A stretch of DNA of 64,000 nucleotides from Microbacterium immunditiarum (GTDB lineage Bacteria > Actinomycetota > Actinomycetes > Actinomycetales > Microbacteriaceae): contig NZ_JACCBV010000001.1 of NCBI RefSeq assembly GCF_013409785.1, positions 2,232,001 to 2,296,000 on the forward strand. The letters run 5' to 3'. The position numbers and the translations under genes are program-made. The notes under the pieces are model-generated. The model was not told the DNA's origin. It made no database searches and saw only the letters and a program-made list of their open reading frames with translations. Positions 48,162 to 56,804 of the stretch are shown one piece after another. The stretch's first letter is position 1, and each line of letters opens with the position of its first letter.

Positions 48162-48209
48162 GCCGATTCCAGCGGGGCGCTGCCCCCATCCGAGGAGAAC
48201 GACCAACCC

Positions 48210-49664
48210 ATGAGCACCCCTGTCCCCGGCATCCCCGACCACCCGCGCACGCTCGCCGAGAAGGTGTGGGAAGACCACCTCGTCGTCAAGGGCGAGAACG
48301 GCGAGCCCGACCTCATCTACATCGACCTGCACCTCGTCCACGAGGTGACGAGTCCGCAGGCGTTCGACGGCCTGCGTGCCGAGGGCCGCCCCGTGCGGCG
48401 CCTGGATCTCACGATCGCGACCGAGGACCACAACACCCCGACGATCGACATCGACAAGCCGATCGCCGACCTCACGAGCCGCACGCAGATCGAGACGCTC
48501 CGGCGCAACGCCGCGGAGTTCGGCGTGCGCCTGCACTCGCTGGGCGACCGCGAGCAGGGCATCGTGCACGTCGTCGGCCCGCAGCTCGGCCTCACGATGC
48601 CGGGCATCACGGTCGTGTGCGGCGACAGCCACACCTCGACGCACGGCGCCTTCGGCGCGATGGCGTTCGGCATCGGCACGAGCGAGGTCGAGCACGTGCT
48701 CGCGACGCAGACGCTGCCGCTCAAGCCGTTCAAGACGATGGCGATCACCGTGGAGGGCGAGCTCAAGCCCGGTGTGACCGCGAAGGACATCATCCTCGCC
48801 GTCATCGCGAAGATCGGCACGAACGGCGGGCAGGGCTACGTGCTCGAGTACCGCGGCAGCGCCATCCGATCCCTCTCGATGGAGGGCCGCATGACGATCT
48901 GCAACATGTCGATCGAAGCCGGCGCGCGCGCGGGCATGGTAGCCCCCGACGAGACGACGTTCGAGTACTTGAAGGGTCGTCCGCACGCGCCGAAGGGTGA
49001 GGACTGGGACGACGCCGTCGCCTACTGGCGCACGCTCCCCACCGACGAGGGGGCGGTGTTCGACGCCGAGGTGTTCGTCGACGCGAACGAGCTCGAGCCG
49101 TTCGTCACGTGGGGCACCAACCCCGGACAGGGTGTGTCGCTTTCGAGCGCGGTGCCGTCGCCCGACGAGTTCGACGATCCCAATGAGCGTGCGGCTGCCG
49201 AGCGCGCCCTCGAGTACATGGATCTGACGCCCGGCACTCCGATGAAGGAGATCCCGGTCGACGCGGTCTTCATGGGGTCGTGCACCAACAGCCGCATCGA
49301 GGACCTGCGCGCGTTCGCGTCGATCGTCCAGGGCCGCAGGAAGGCCGACGGCGTGCGCGTCATGGTCGTGCCGGGTTCGGCCCGCGTGCGCCTCGAGGCC
49401 GAGGCGGAGGGGCTCGACAAGATCTTCGAGGAGTTCGGCGCCGAGTGGCGGTTCGCGGGGTGCTCGATGTGCCTCGGCATGAACCCCGACCAGCTGGCTC
49501 CGGGGGAGCGCTGCGCCTCGACCAGCAACCGCAACTTCGAGGGCCGGCAGGGCAAGGGCGGTCGCACGCACCTCGTCTCGCCGCTCGTGGCCGCCGCCAC
49601 CGCCGTGCGAGGTACGCTGTCGAGTCCGAACGATCTGCCGGCCCTGGTCGGAACGGAGGCCTGA
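48210..49664 (+). CDS. leuC: 3-isopropylmalate dehydratase large subunit
   Basis: Aconitase-family protein of 484 residues isomerising 2-isopropylmalate to 3-isopropylmalate with LeuD. Cluster-binding Cys lie in [14 protein letters not shown] and [26 protein letters not shown] is an aconitase signature. GAGGAG stands 12 nt before the ATG, longer than usual. The leucine attenuator upstream is its likely control. LeuD follows 2 bp later. Confidence 0.95.
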   Translation: MSTPVPGIPDHPRTLAEKVWEDHLVVKGENGEPDLIYIDLHLVHEVTSPQAFDGLRAEGRPVRRLDLTIATEDHNTPTIDIDKPIADLTSRTQIETLRRNAAEFGVRLHSLGDREQGIVHVVGPQLGLTMPGITVVCGDSHTSTHGAFGAMAFGIGTSEVEHVLATQTLPLKPFKTMAITVEGELKPGVTAKDIILAVIAKIGTNGGQGYVLEYRGSAIRSLSMEGRMTICNMSIEAGARAGMVAPDETTFEYLKGRPHAPKGEDWDDAVAYWRTLPTDEGAVFDAEVFVDANELEPFVTWGTNPGQGVSLSSAVPSPDEFDDPNERAAAERALEYMDLTPGTPMKEIPVDAVFMGSCTNSRIEDLRAFASIVQGRRKADGVRVMVVPGSARVRLEAEAEGLDKIFEEFGAEWRFAGCSMCLGMNPDQLAPGERCASTSNRNFEGRQGKGGRTHLVSPLVAAATAVRGTLSSPNDLPALVGTEA

Positions 49665-49666
49665 GC

Positions 49667-50263
49667 ATGGAGAAGTTCACGACCCACACCGGCGTCGCCG
49701 CACCGCTGAAGCGCTCCGCCGTCGACACCGACCAGATCATCCCGGCCGTCTACCTCAAGCGCGTCACCAAGACCGGGTTCGAGGACGCTCTGTTCGCGAG
49801 CTGGCGGCAGGACCCCGCCTTCGTGCTGAACCAGCCCGTGTTCTCGGGCGCGAGCATCCTCGTCGCGGGCCCCGACTTCGGCACCGGATCCAGCCGCGAG
49901 CACGCCGTGTGGGCGCTGCGCGACTACGGCTTCAAGGTCGTCCTGAGCCCGCGGTTCGCCGACATCTTCCGAGGCAACGCGGGCAAGCAGGGCCTTCTCA
50001 CGGGGGTCGTCTCGGACGCGGATCTCGAGGCGCTGTGGGCGGCGATCGACGCCGAGCCCGGCATCCGCATGACCGTCGACCTCGAGGCCAGAACGGCCTC
50101 TCTCGGCGCGCTCACGGTTCCGTTCGAGATCGACGATTACACTAGGTGGCGGCTCCTCGAGGGTCTCGACGACATCGGGCTCACCCTGCGCAACGAAGAC
50201 AAGATCGCGCAGTTCGAGGCGCGCCGCGAGGCATGGCGGCCGCGGACCCTCCCGGTTCCGTAA
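49667..50263 (+). CDS. leuD: 3-isopropylmalate dehydratase small subunit
   Basis: Small subunit of 198 residues forming the swivel domain of isopropylmalate isomerase. [17 protein letters not shown] (about 67-84) is the signature substrate-binding loop. The ATG at 49667 follows GGAGG and lies 2 bp after the leuC stop. No stop-to-start space remains for another promoter. Confidence 0.95.
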   Translation: MEKFTTHTGVAAPLKRSAVDTDQIIPAVYLKRVTKTGFEDALFASWRQDPAFVLNQPVFSGASILVAGPDFGTGSSREHAVWALRDYGFKVVLSPRFADIFRGNAGKQGLLTGVVSDADLEALWAAIDAEPGIRMTVDLEARTASLGALTVPFEIDDYTRWRLLEGLDDIGLTLRNEDKIAQFEARREAWRPRTLPVP

Positions 50264-50335
50264 GCCAGGGTCCCGCCCCACGAAGGCGGCTCCGCCCGAC
50301 CAGCGCCCCTCGAACAATCAAGTGAGGTTCACCGC

Positions 50336-51706
50336 ATGAAGTCCCTTCTCACCACGTCGAGCAACCCCGCGACTGCAGAGAAGGAGGCCTCCGGAGAAAC
50401 CCTGAGGATCCGCGGCGGGCAGCCACTCACTGGGCGAGTCGAGGTCAAGGGCGCGAAGAACCTGGCGACCAAGGCGATGGTCGCGGCGCTGCTCGGCGAG
50501 TCGACGAGCATCCTGCGGGACGTGCCGAGCATCAGCGACGTGAAGGTCGTGCGGTCGCTGCTCGAAGTGCACGGCGTGAGCGTCGTCGACGGCGAGGAAG
50601 AGGGCGTGCTGCACCTCGACCCGAGCGGGGCGGTGTCGGCTCACATGGAGGAGATCGACGCCCACGCGGGGGCGTCGCGCATCCCGATCCTGTTCTGCGG
50701 TCCGCTGCTGCACCTGCTCGGCCAGGCGTTCATCCCCGACCTCGGCGGATGCCGCATCGGCGACCGTCCGATCGACTTCCACCTCGACGCGCTCCGCGCC
50801 TTCGGCGCCGTCGTCGACAAGCTCCCGAGCGGCATCCGCCTCTCGGCGCCCAACGGCCTCCACGGCGCGAACATCCACCTGCCGTACCCGAGCGTCGGGG
50901 CGACCGAGCAGGTTCTGCTCACCGCCGTGCGCGCCGAGGGGATCACGGAGCTGCGCAACGCGGCGATCGAGCCCGAGATCATGGACCTCATCGCGGTGCT
51001 GCAGAAGATGGGCGCGATCATCTCGTACGAGCCCAACCGCGTCATCCTCATCGAGGGCGTCAAGGAATTGCGGGGCTACGACCACCGCTGCATCTTCGAC
51101 CGCAACGAGGCCGCGTCGTGGGCCTGCGCCGCACTCGCGACCGACGGCGACATCTTCGTCGGCGGGGCCAAGCAGCAGGAGATGCTGACGTTCCTCAACG
51201 TCTTCCGCAAGGCGGGCGGCTGGTTCGACATCCACGAGGACGGCATCCAGTTCCGTCGCGCGGGCGCGCTCAAGCCCGTCATCGTCGAGACCGACGTGCA
51301 CCCCGGGTTCATGACCGACTGGCAGCAGCCGCTCATCGTCGCGCTGACGCAGGCCGAGGGCGAGTCGATCGTCCACGAGACGGTGTACGAGAACCGCTTC
51401 GGCTTCACTCAGGCCCTCGTCAAGATGGGCGCCGACATCGTGGTGCACCCGCACGGTCTCGAGGATGGCCACCGCCGCGTGCCCCGGCGCGCGCTCGAGC
51501 AGGCGGCGGTCATCACCGGCCCGACGCCCCTTCACGGCGCCGACATCGTCGTGCCCGACCTCCGCGGCGGCTACAGCCACGTCATCGCGGCCCTCGCGGC
51601 CGAGGGCGAGTCGATCGTCCGCAACGTCGGCATCATCCGTCGCGGCTACGAGAAGCTGTTCACCAAGCTCGAGACCCTCGGCGCCGATTTCGACATCATC
51701 GGCTGA
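50336..51706 (+). CDS. murA: UDP-N-acetylglucosamine 1-carboxyvinyltransferase
   Basis: EPSP-synthase-fold enzyme (456 residues) committing UDP-GlcNAc to peptidoglycan by transferring enolpyruvate. LGGCRIGDRPIDFH contains the active-site Cys (about 139) attacked by fosfomycin, and KGAKNLATKAM the conserved Lys-Asn. The ~20-residue N-terminal extension is longer than in E. coli MurA but usual in actinobacteria. It opens the murA-plsC-gpsA-ddl cluster, spaced or overlapping by at most about 100 bp. Confidence 0.94.
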   Translation: MKSLLTTSSNPATAEKEASGETLRIRGGQPLTGRVEVKGAKNLATKAMVAALLGESTSILRDVPSISDVKVVRSLLEVHGVSVVDGEEEGVLHLDPSGAVSAHMEEIDAHAGASRIPILFCGPLLHLLGQAFIPDLGGCRIGDRPIDFHLDALRAFGAVVDKLPSGIRLSAPNGLHGANIHLPYPSVGATEQVLLTAVRAEGITELRNAAIEPEIMDLIAVLQKMGAIISYEPNRVILIEGVKELRGYDHRCIFDRNEAASWACAALATDGDIFVGGAKQQEMLTFLNVFRKAGGWFDIHEDGIQFRRAGALKPVIVETDVHPGFMTDWQQPLIVALTQAEGESIVHETVYENRFGFTQALVKMGADIVVHPHGLEDGHRRVPRRALEQAAVITGPTPLHGADIVVPDLRGGYSHVIAALAAEGESIVRNVGIIRRGYEKLFTKLETLGADFDIIG

Positions 51707-51714
51707 CGGCGGTG

Positions 51715-52479
51715 ATGAAGAAGGACCGGCCTCGCGCCACTCCGGAGAAGTCCAGGCCCAGCATCTTCTGGCCGCTCGCGGCCATCGTCGTGCCCATCAT
51801 GGGGCTCATCGCGAAGGTAGAGATCGTCGACGGCCACAAGCTGCCCCGCGAGGGCGCGTACATCCTCGCGCCGAACCACTACAGCGAGTTCGACCCGCTC
51901 ATCGTCGCCGTCGCGACCTGGCGGCTCGGCCGCGCGCCGCGGTTCCTGGCGAAGGAGAGCCTGTTCCGCATCCCCGTGCTCGGGTGGGCGCTCCGCCGCA
52001 CCGGCATGGTGCCCGTCGCTCGCGCATCGACCGTGTCGGCCGCCCGGCAGACGCTCGAGGCGTCGGCCGAGATCGTCGAGCACGGTCGGGGCGTCATCGT
52101 CTATCCCGAGGGCAGTCTCACACGCGACCCCGACATGTGGCCCATGCGCGGCAAGACCGGAGCGGTGCGCCTTGCGATCGCGCAGGGCCTCCCAGTGATC
52201 CCCGTCGCGCACTGGGGAGTGCAGCAGATCATGCCGCGCTACGGCAAGCTGAGTCTGTGGCCGTTGCGCAAGCCCGTGAAGCTCATCGTCGGCGACCCCG
52301 TCGACCTGTCGGCGTTCGCAGGCAAGCAGTCGTCGCAGAGCGCCCTCGTCGCGGCGACCGACGTCGTGATGGCGCGCATCTCCGACCTGCTCGCCCGGTT
52401 GCGCGGCGAGCCCGCACCGCCCGAGCGCTGGGACCCCTCAGCGCACGGCCAGGCAGAGACGGGGCGCCTTGAGTCGTAG
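51715..52479 (+). CDS. plsC: 1-acyl-sn-glycerol-3-phosphate acyltransferase
   Basis: Membrane-associated acyltransferase of 254 residues. NHYSEFDP is the HX4D catalytic motif (about 62-69), and VYPEGSLTRD the second acceptor motif. One N-terminal hydrophobic segment (about 15-32) anchors it. It would make phosphatidic acid from lysophosphatidate, alongside GpsA, whose gene it overlaps by 11 bp. ATG 51715 is used; GTG 51712 is one codon upstream in frame. The assignment to PlsC rather than another LPLAT family member is likely. Confidence 0.85.
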   Translation: MKKDRPRATPEKSRPSIFWPLAAIVVPIMGLIAKVEIVDGHKLPREGAYILAPNHYSEFDPLIVAVATWRLGRAPRFLAKESLFRIPVLGWALRRTGMVPVARASTVSAARQTLEASAEIVEHGRGVIVYPEGSLTRDPDMWPMRGKTGAVRLAIAQGLPVIPVAHWGVQQIMPRYGKLSLWPLRKPVKLIVGDPVDLSAFAGKQSSQSALVAATDVVMARISDLLARLRGEPAPPERWDPSAHGQAETGRLES

Positions 52480-53602
52480 GGACGCCTCGCTGCCCCGCGT
52501 CGCGGTGATCGGCGCGGGCAGCTGGGGCACGACTTTCGGCAAGATCCTCGCGGACGGCGGCGCGCACGTGACGATGTGGGCCCGCCGGCCCGAGCTCGCG
52601 CACGAGATCGCCGAGGCGAAGCGCAACAGCGAGTACCTTCCCGGCATCAACCTCCCGCGCACGATGACGGCGACGCACCACCTGTCGGAGGCGCTCGAGG
52701 GCGCCGAGCAGGTGTACTTGTCGATCCCGAGCCAGGCGGTGCGGCAGAACCTCAAGGCGGTGCGCCCCCTCGTGACGCGCACCGAGGCGCCGATCGTCTC
52801 GCTCATGAAGGGCGTCGAGCGCCGGACGGGCCTGCGCATGAGCCAGGTCATCGAGCAGGAGCTGCACTGCGACCCGGCGCGGATCGCCGTGGCCTCCGGT
52901 CCCAACCTCGCCCTCGAGATCGCACGGGAGCAGCCGACGGCGGCCGTCATCTCGTCGACGAGCCAGGAGACGGCGGAAGCCGTCGCGCGGCGGGCGCGCA
53001 ACCGCTACTTCCGCACGTTCGTCAACACCGACGTGATCGGCACGGAGTTCGGCGGCGTGCTCAAGAACCTCATCGCCGTCGCGATCGGCATCGTCGACGG
53101 CGTGGGCTATGGCGAGAACACGAAGGCTTCCATCATCACGCGCGGCCTCGTCGAGATGACCGACTTCGCGGTCGCGTTCGGCGCGCACCCCGAGACCCTG
53201 CAGGGACTCGCGGGCCTCGGAGACCTCATCGCGACGTGCCAGTCGCCCCTCAGCCGCAACAACACCGCGGGCCGTCTCCTCGGCCAGGGCTACCGCTTCG
53301 ACGATGTCGTCAAGCAGATGAACCAGACCGCCGAGGGACTCGCCTCCGTCGCCCCCATCCTGCAGCTCGCACGCGAGGTGGGCGTCCAGATGCCGATCGT
53401 GGAGCAGGTGAAGATGGTGCTCGACGGCACCATGAACCCGAAGGACATCGCTCCGCACCTCACGACCGACGACGACACCCCGAAGGGGGAGAGGACGCAG
53501 AATGGACAAGCCGGCGGTGGCGGTGCTCTTTGGCGGTCGCTCCAGCGAGCACTCGATCAGTTCCGCCACGGCGGGAGGGGTGCTGCGGGCGATCGATCGT
53601 AA
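52469..53602 (+). CDS. gpsA: glycerol-3-phosphate dehydrogenase [NAD(P)+]
   Basis: Enzyme of 377 residues reducing dihydroxyacetone phosphate to sn-glycerol-3-phosphate for phospholipids. VIGAGSWGTTFG is the Rossmann loop, LKNLIAVAIGI has the catalytic Lys, and the C-terminal helical domain follows. The family is usually about 330-340 residues. Here the last ~34 residues (QNGQAGGGGALWRSL...) are read in another frame from DNA that encodes the N-terminus of ddl (101-bp overlap) and have no family equivalent, so the tail may be an overrun past a lost stop codon. Confidence 0.9.
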   Translation: MSRRDASLPRVAVIGAGSWGTTFGKILADGGAHVTMWARRPELAHEIAEAKRNSEYLPGINLPRTMTATHHLSEALEGAEQVYLSIPSQAVRQNLKAVRPLVTRTEAPIVSLMKGVERRTGLRMSQVIEQELHCDPARIAVASGPNLALEIAREQPTAAVISSTSQETAEAVARRARNRYFRTFVNTDVIGTEFGGVLKNLIAVAIGIVDGVGYGENTKASIITRGLVEMTDFAVAFGAHPETLQGLAGLGDLIATCQSPLSRNNTAGRLLGQGYRFDDVVKQMNQTAEGLASVAPILQLAREVGVQMPIVEQVKMVLDGTMNPKDIAPHLTTDDDTPKGERTQNGQAGGGGALWRSLQRALDQFRHGGRGAAGDRS

Positions 53603-54590
53603 CCGCTTCCGCGTGATCCCGATCGGGATCACGCGCGACGGCGCGTTCGTCCTCGAGGACGACGACCCCGACAAGTTCGCGCTGGACCCCGAGCGCCTGC
53701 CGCAGGTCGTCGACAACGGCACGCGAATCGTGTGGCCGGACTCCACCCTCAGCCGCGAGCTCAGGGTCAGGGACGCGTCGGGCGAACGCTCGCTCGGCGA
53801 GGTCGACGTCGTGTTCCCGATCCTGCACGGCCGGTTCGGCGAGGATGGCACGATCCAGGGCTTCCTCGAGTTGCTCGACATCCCGTACGTCGGAGCGGGG
53901 CTGCTCATGTCGGCGATCGGCATGGACAAGCACGTGACCAAGAGCATCCTCAAGGCCGCGGACGTTCCGGTCGTGCCGTGGGTGGCCGTCACGCGGGCCG
54001 ACCTCGCGCGCGAGCGCGAGCTGTGGGAATCGCGGATGCGGTCGCTCGGGCTCCCTGTCTTCGTCAAGCCCAACCGCGCCGGCTCGAGCGTCGGTGTCTC
54101 GAAGGTGTCGGAGTGGTCCGAACTCGACGCGGCGCTCGAGACGGCGTTCGCCGAGGACTCGACCGTGCTCGTGGAGCAGGCCGTCGTGGGCCGCGAAGTC
54201 GAGTGCGGAGTGCTCCCCGGACGCAACGGCGCGCTCCCGCGTGTGAGCGTCGCGGGCGAGATCGTCGTCACCGGGCGCGAGTTCTACGACTTCGAGGCGA
54301 AGTACCTCGACGTTCCCGGCGTCGACCTCGTGTGCCCGGCCGACCTGCGCGATGGCGAGCTCGCCGAGATGCAGCGCATCGCGGTGCGCGCGTTCGAGGC
54401 GATCGGCGGGCAGGGACTCGCTCGCGTCGACTTCTTCTTCACCGGCACCGAGTTCTTCGTGAACGAGCTCAACACGATGCCGGGGTTCACGCCGATCTCG
54501 ATGTTCCCGAAGTGCTGGATCGCGTCGGGCATGACCTATCCCGAACTCATCTCGGAGCTCATCGACACGGCGCTCGAGCGCGCCGCCTGA
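53502..54590 (+). CDS. ddlA: D-alanine--D-alanine ligase
   Basis: ATP-grasp ligase of 362 residues making D-Ala-D-Ala for peptidoglycan. VLFGGRSSEHSISSAT at the N-terminus binds D-Ala, KPNRAGSSVGVSKV the ATP lid, and VNELNTMPGFTPISMFPKCW the C-terminal metal/substrate loop. The ATG at 53502 follows GGGGGAGAGG. It overlaps the gpsA tail by 101 bp. Confidence 0.94.
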   Translation: MDKPAVAVLFGGRSSEHSISSATAGGVLRAIDRNRFRVIPIGITRDGAFVLEDDDPDKFALDPERLPQVVDNGTRIVWPDSTLSRELRVRDASGERSLGEVDVVFPILHGRFGEDGTIQGFLELLDIPYVGAGLLMSAIGMDKHVTKSILKAADVPVVPWVAVTRADLARERELWESRMRSLGLPVFVKPNRAGSSVGVSKVSEWSELDAALETAFAEDSTVLVEQAVVGREVECGVLPGRNGALPRVSVAGEIVVTGREFYDFEAKYLDVPGVDLVCPADLRDGELAEMQRIAVRAFEAIGGQGLARVDFFFTGTEFFVNELNTMPGFTPISMFPKCWIASGMTYPELISELIDTALERAA

Positions 54591-54597
54591 CGCCGGG

Positions 54598-55074
54598 TCA
54601 GTCCTCGGGCGGCGCCTCGGGAGCAGTGCACGCGCCCGTCGCAGGGATCATCGACACGGCGCGGCTGAGCTCGTCGAGCGCGTCGTTCGGCGAGACGAGC
54701 TCGTTGTCGAGGTAGACCTCGACGGCCGGCGTGCGCCCGTACGTCATGAGGCGGAAGCGCGGCGACTCGGACTCGTCCACGAGCCAGTCGACGCCCCCGA
54801 TCGTGATGCACCGCAGGGTCGACGGCCCCGGCGGCTCGAGCCCGCATTTGAGCAGGACGGCCGTCGGGTTTCCCCACGCGCCCGTCGCCTGCGCGTCGGT
54901 CCACCGTCGTGCTTGGCCGTCGACGGTCGGCGGCAGCCGCACGATGACGTCCGCGCAGAGGGGGTCGTTCGCGCCCGCCGCGGGCTGCATCGCGACGGTC
55001 GGCGAGCACCCCGTGAGCGCGGCCGCGGCGAGCGCCACGAGCACCACGGCGGAAGCACGGAGCGAACGGGTCAC
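54598..55074 (-). CDS. DUF3515 lipoprotein
   Basis: Protein of 158 residues with an N-terminal signal and lipobox ALTGC (Cys about 23), so an exported lipoprotein. The mature domain matches DUF3515, an actinobacterial family of unknown function that is commonly next to ddl and thiL. Three further Cys (LCADV, LKCGL, CITIG) plus a late GACT Cys may form disulfides. TAGCCT is 6 nt before the GTG start. It converges on ddl with a 7-bp gap. Confidence 0.85.
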   Translation of the reverse strand: MTRSLRASAVVLVALAAAALTGCSPTVAMQPAAGANDPLCADVIVRLPPTVDGQARRWTDAQATGAWGNPTAVLLKCGLEPPGPSTLRCITIGGVDWLVDESESPRFRLMTYGRTPAVEVYLDNELVSPNDALDELSRAVSMIPATGACTAPEAPPED

Positions 55075-55080
55075 CCCTCC

Positions 55081-55086
55081 AGGCTA
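55081..55086 (-). promoter_or_regulatory. -10 box of leaderless promoter
   Basis: TAGCCT on the minus strand, 6 nt before GTG 55074. Confidence 0.5.
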
Positions 55087-55163
55087 GTCGCGGCGGTGGC
55101 GTGGTCCGGGCCGGGGGAGAGGGGGCGGATGCCGCGTGGCGGGAGGCGCGGCATCCGTTTCGC

Positions 55164-55169
55164 TACCGT
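55164..55169 (+). promoter_or_regulatory. -10 box of leaderless promoter
   Basis: TACCGT then 6 nt then ATG 55176. Confidence 0.5.
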
Positions 55170-55175
55170 GGTCAG

Positions 55176-56165
55176 ATGACTGAGCACGATCCCGCCGTGG
55201 GGGACCTGGGCGAAGCGGCCGTCCTCGCCCGGATCCTCGGCCGTCTCGGGCCGAGCGACGCGCTCGTCGGGCCGGGCGACGACGCCGCCGTGCTTGCCGC
55301 TCCCGACGGGCGGGTCGTCGCGACGACGGACACGCTCGTGCATGGACCGGACTTCCGGCTCGCGTGGTCGACGCCGTTCGACCTCGGGTGGAAGGCGGCG
55401 GCGGTCAACCTCGCGGACGTCGCGGCGATGGGCGCCCGCCCGACGGCGCTGCTCGTCGCCCTCGCGATGCCGGACGACACGCGCGTGTCGGTCGTGGAGG
55501 GGCTCGCCGACGGTCTGCGCGCCGCGTGCGACGCGCTCGCTCCCGTCTGCCGCGTCGAGGGCGGAGACCTCACGGTGTCGGACACCCTCACGATCGCCGT
55601 GACCGCCTTCGGCTCGCTCGACGGGCGCGAGCCCGTGCTGCGCAGCGGCGCCCGAGAGGGCGACGTCGTTGCGGTCGCGGGACGGCTCGGGCACGCCGGC
55701 CGCGGACTCGCGCTCCTGGTCGACCGCTTCCGCGATGACTCCGGCACGCCGGTCGCCGTCGGCCGTGCCGACCTGACGCCGGACGAGTCCGCCGACCTCG
55801 ACGCGCAGCTGCGGCCGTCGCCTCCGATCGCGCTCGGGCGCGTCGCCGCGGACGCGGGCGCGACGGCGCTCATGGACGTGTCGGACGGGCTCGTGCTCGA
55901 CGCGAGTCGCATGGCCGCGGCCTCCGGCGTCACGCTCGAGCTGTCGACCGATCGCCTCGGCGCCGACCCGTCGACCGCTCTCGCCGGGGGAGAGGATCAC
56001 GCGCTGCTCGCGACGTTCCCCGCCGACACGGACCTCCCCGAGGGCTTCGTCTCGATCGGGCGGGTGACCGCGGCCGGAGCCCACGCCGTGCTCGTCGACG
56101 GCCACGCGCACGCCGGGCGCGGCGGGTGGGACCCGTACCACGACTGGGATGCCGGCCGCGGCTGA
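55176..56165 (+). CDS. thiL: thiamine-phosphate kinase
   Basis: PurM-fold kinase of 329 residues converting thiamine phosphate to thiamine diphosphate. VGPGDDAAVL (about 31-40) binds Mg-ATP, and DVSDGLVLDASRM near 235 is the ThiL signature. ATG 55176 is set by the leaderless promoter; an earlier in-frame ATG would overlap the DUF3515 promoter. It converges on rsmD. The product is the cofactor used by IlvB in this window. Confidence 0.93.
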   Translation: MTEHDPAVGDLGEAAVLARILGRLGPSDALVGPGDDAAVLAAPDGRVVATTDTLVHGPDFRLAWSTPFDLGWKAAAVNLADVAAMGARPTALLVALAMPDDTRVSVVEGLADGLRAACDALAPVCRVEGGDLTVSDTLTIAVTAFGSLDGREPVLRSGAREGDVVAVAGRLGHAGRGLALLVDRFRDDSGTPVAVGRADLTPDESADLDAQLRPSPPIALGRVAADAGATALMDVSDGLVLDASRMAAASGVTLELSTDRLGADPSTALAGGEDHALLATFPADTDLPEGFVSIGRVTAAGAHAVLVDGHAHAGRGGWDPYHDWDAGRG

Positions 56166-56183
56166 GGCCCGACGCGAGGACCG

Positions 56184-56744
56184 TCAGGCGACGGCCGCCC
56201 ACCACAGGGTCGTGTCGCCGTAGCGCTTGTCACGCGTGTGTTCGAGCCCCGCGGGAAGCGACGGCTCGGGGGAGCGCGACGCCCGCTCGATCACGACGAT
56301 CGCCTCGGGGGAGAGCAGCGGCACCAGCAGCGCGAGCGTCGCCGTCAGCTGGGCCTCGCCCACGTCGTACGGAGGATCGAGGAACGCGATGTCGTACGGC
56401 CCGCGTCCCGCGCGCAGGAACGCGTCGGCGGAGGACCGGTGCACGCGGATCGCGCCGTCGCGTCCGAGCGCCTTCTCGACCTTGCGGGCGTTGCGGGAGG
56501 CGACGGATGCCGCGCGCGGCGCCTTCTCGACGAGGTCGGCCGATGCGGCGCCGCGGCTCATCGCCTCGAGGGCGAGCGCGCCCGAGCCGGCGTACAGGTC
56601 GACGACGGATGCCCCGTGCAGCACGCCCGCCGAGTCGAGCGCGCCGAACAGCGACTCCCGCACGCGATCGCTCGTGGGCCGCGTGCCGGCGTCGGGCACG
56701 TCGAGCACGATCGAGCCGGCCTTGCCCGCGATGATCCTCGTCAC
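56184..56744 (-). CDS. rsmD: 16S rRNA (guanine(966)-N(2))-methyltransferase
   Basis: SAM-dependent methyltransferase of 186 residues acting on G966 of 16S rRNA. VVDLYAGSGALALEAMSRG is the SAM-binding motif I, and FLDPPYD the catalytic N6/N2-methyltransferase DPPY motif. The GTG at 56744 follows TAGGGT and 7 nt; the frame upstream is antisense shadow. It is divergent from recG, with the two -10 boxes about 35 bp apart. Confidence 0.92.
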   Translation of the reverse strand: MTRIIAGKAGSIVLDVPDAGTRPTSDRVRESLFGALDSAGVLHGASVVDLYAGSGALALEAMSRGAASADLVEKAPRAASVASRNARKVEKALGRDGAIRVHRSSADAFLRAGRGPYDIAFLDPPYDVGEAQLTATLALLVPLLSPEAIVVIERASRSPEPSLPAGLEHTRDKRYGDTTLWWAAVA

Positions 56745-56751
56745 ACGGACC

Positions 56752-56757
56752 ACCCTA
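56752..56757 (-). promoter_or_regulatory. -10 box of leaderless rsmD promoter
   Basis: TAGGGT on the minus strand, 7 nt before GTG 56744. Confidence 0.5.
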
Positions 56758-56791
56758 CAAACGCCCCGGCCGCGGGGTCGGAGCCGGTGAA

Positions 56792-56797
56792 TAGACT
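56792..56797 (+). promoter_or_regulatory. -10 box of leaderless recG promoter
   Basis: TAGACT then 7 nt then ATG 56805. Confidence 0.55.
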
Positions 56798-56804
56798 CGT
56801 GGGC

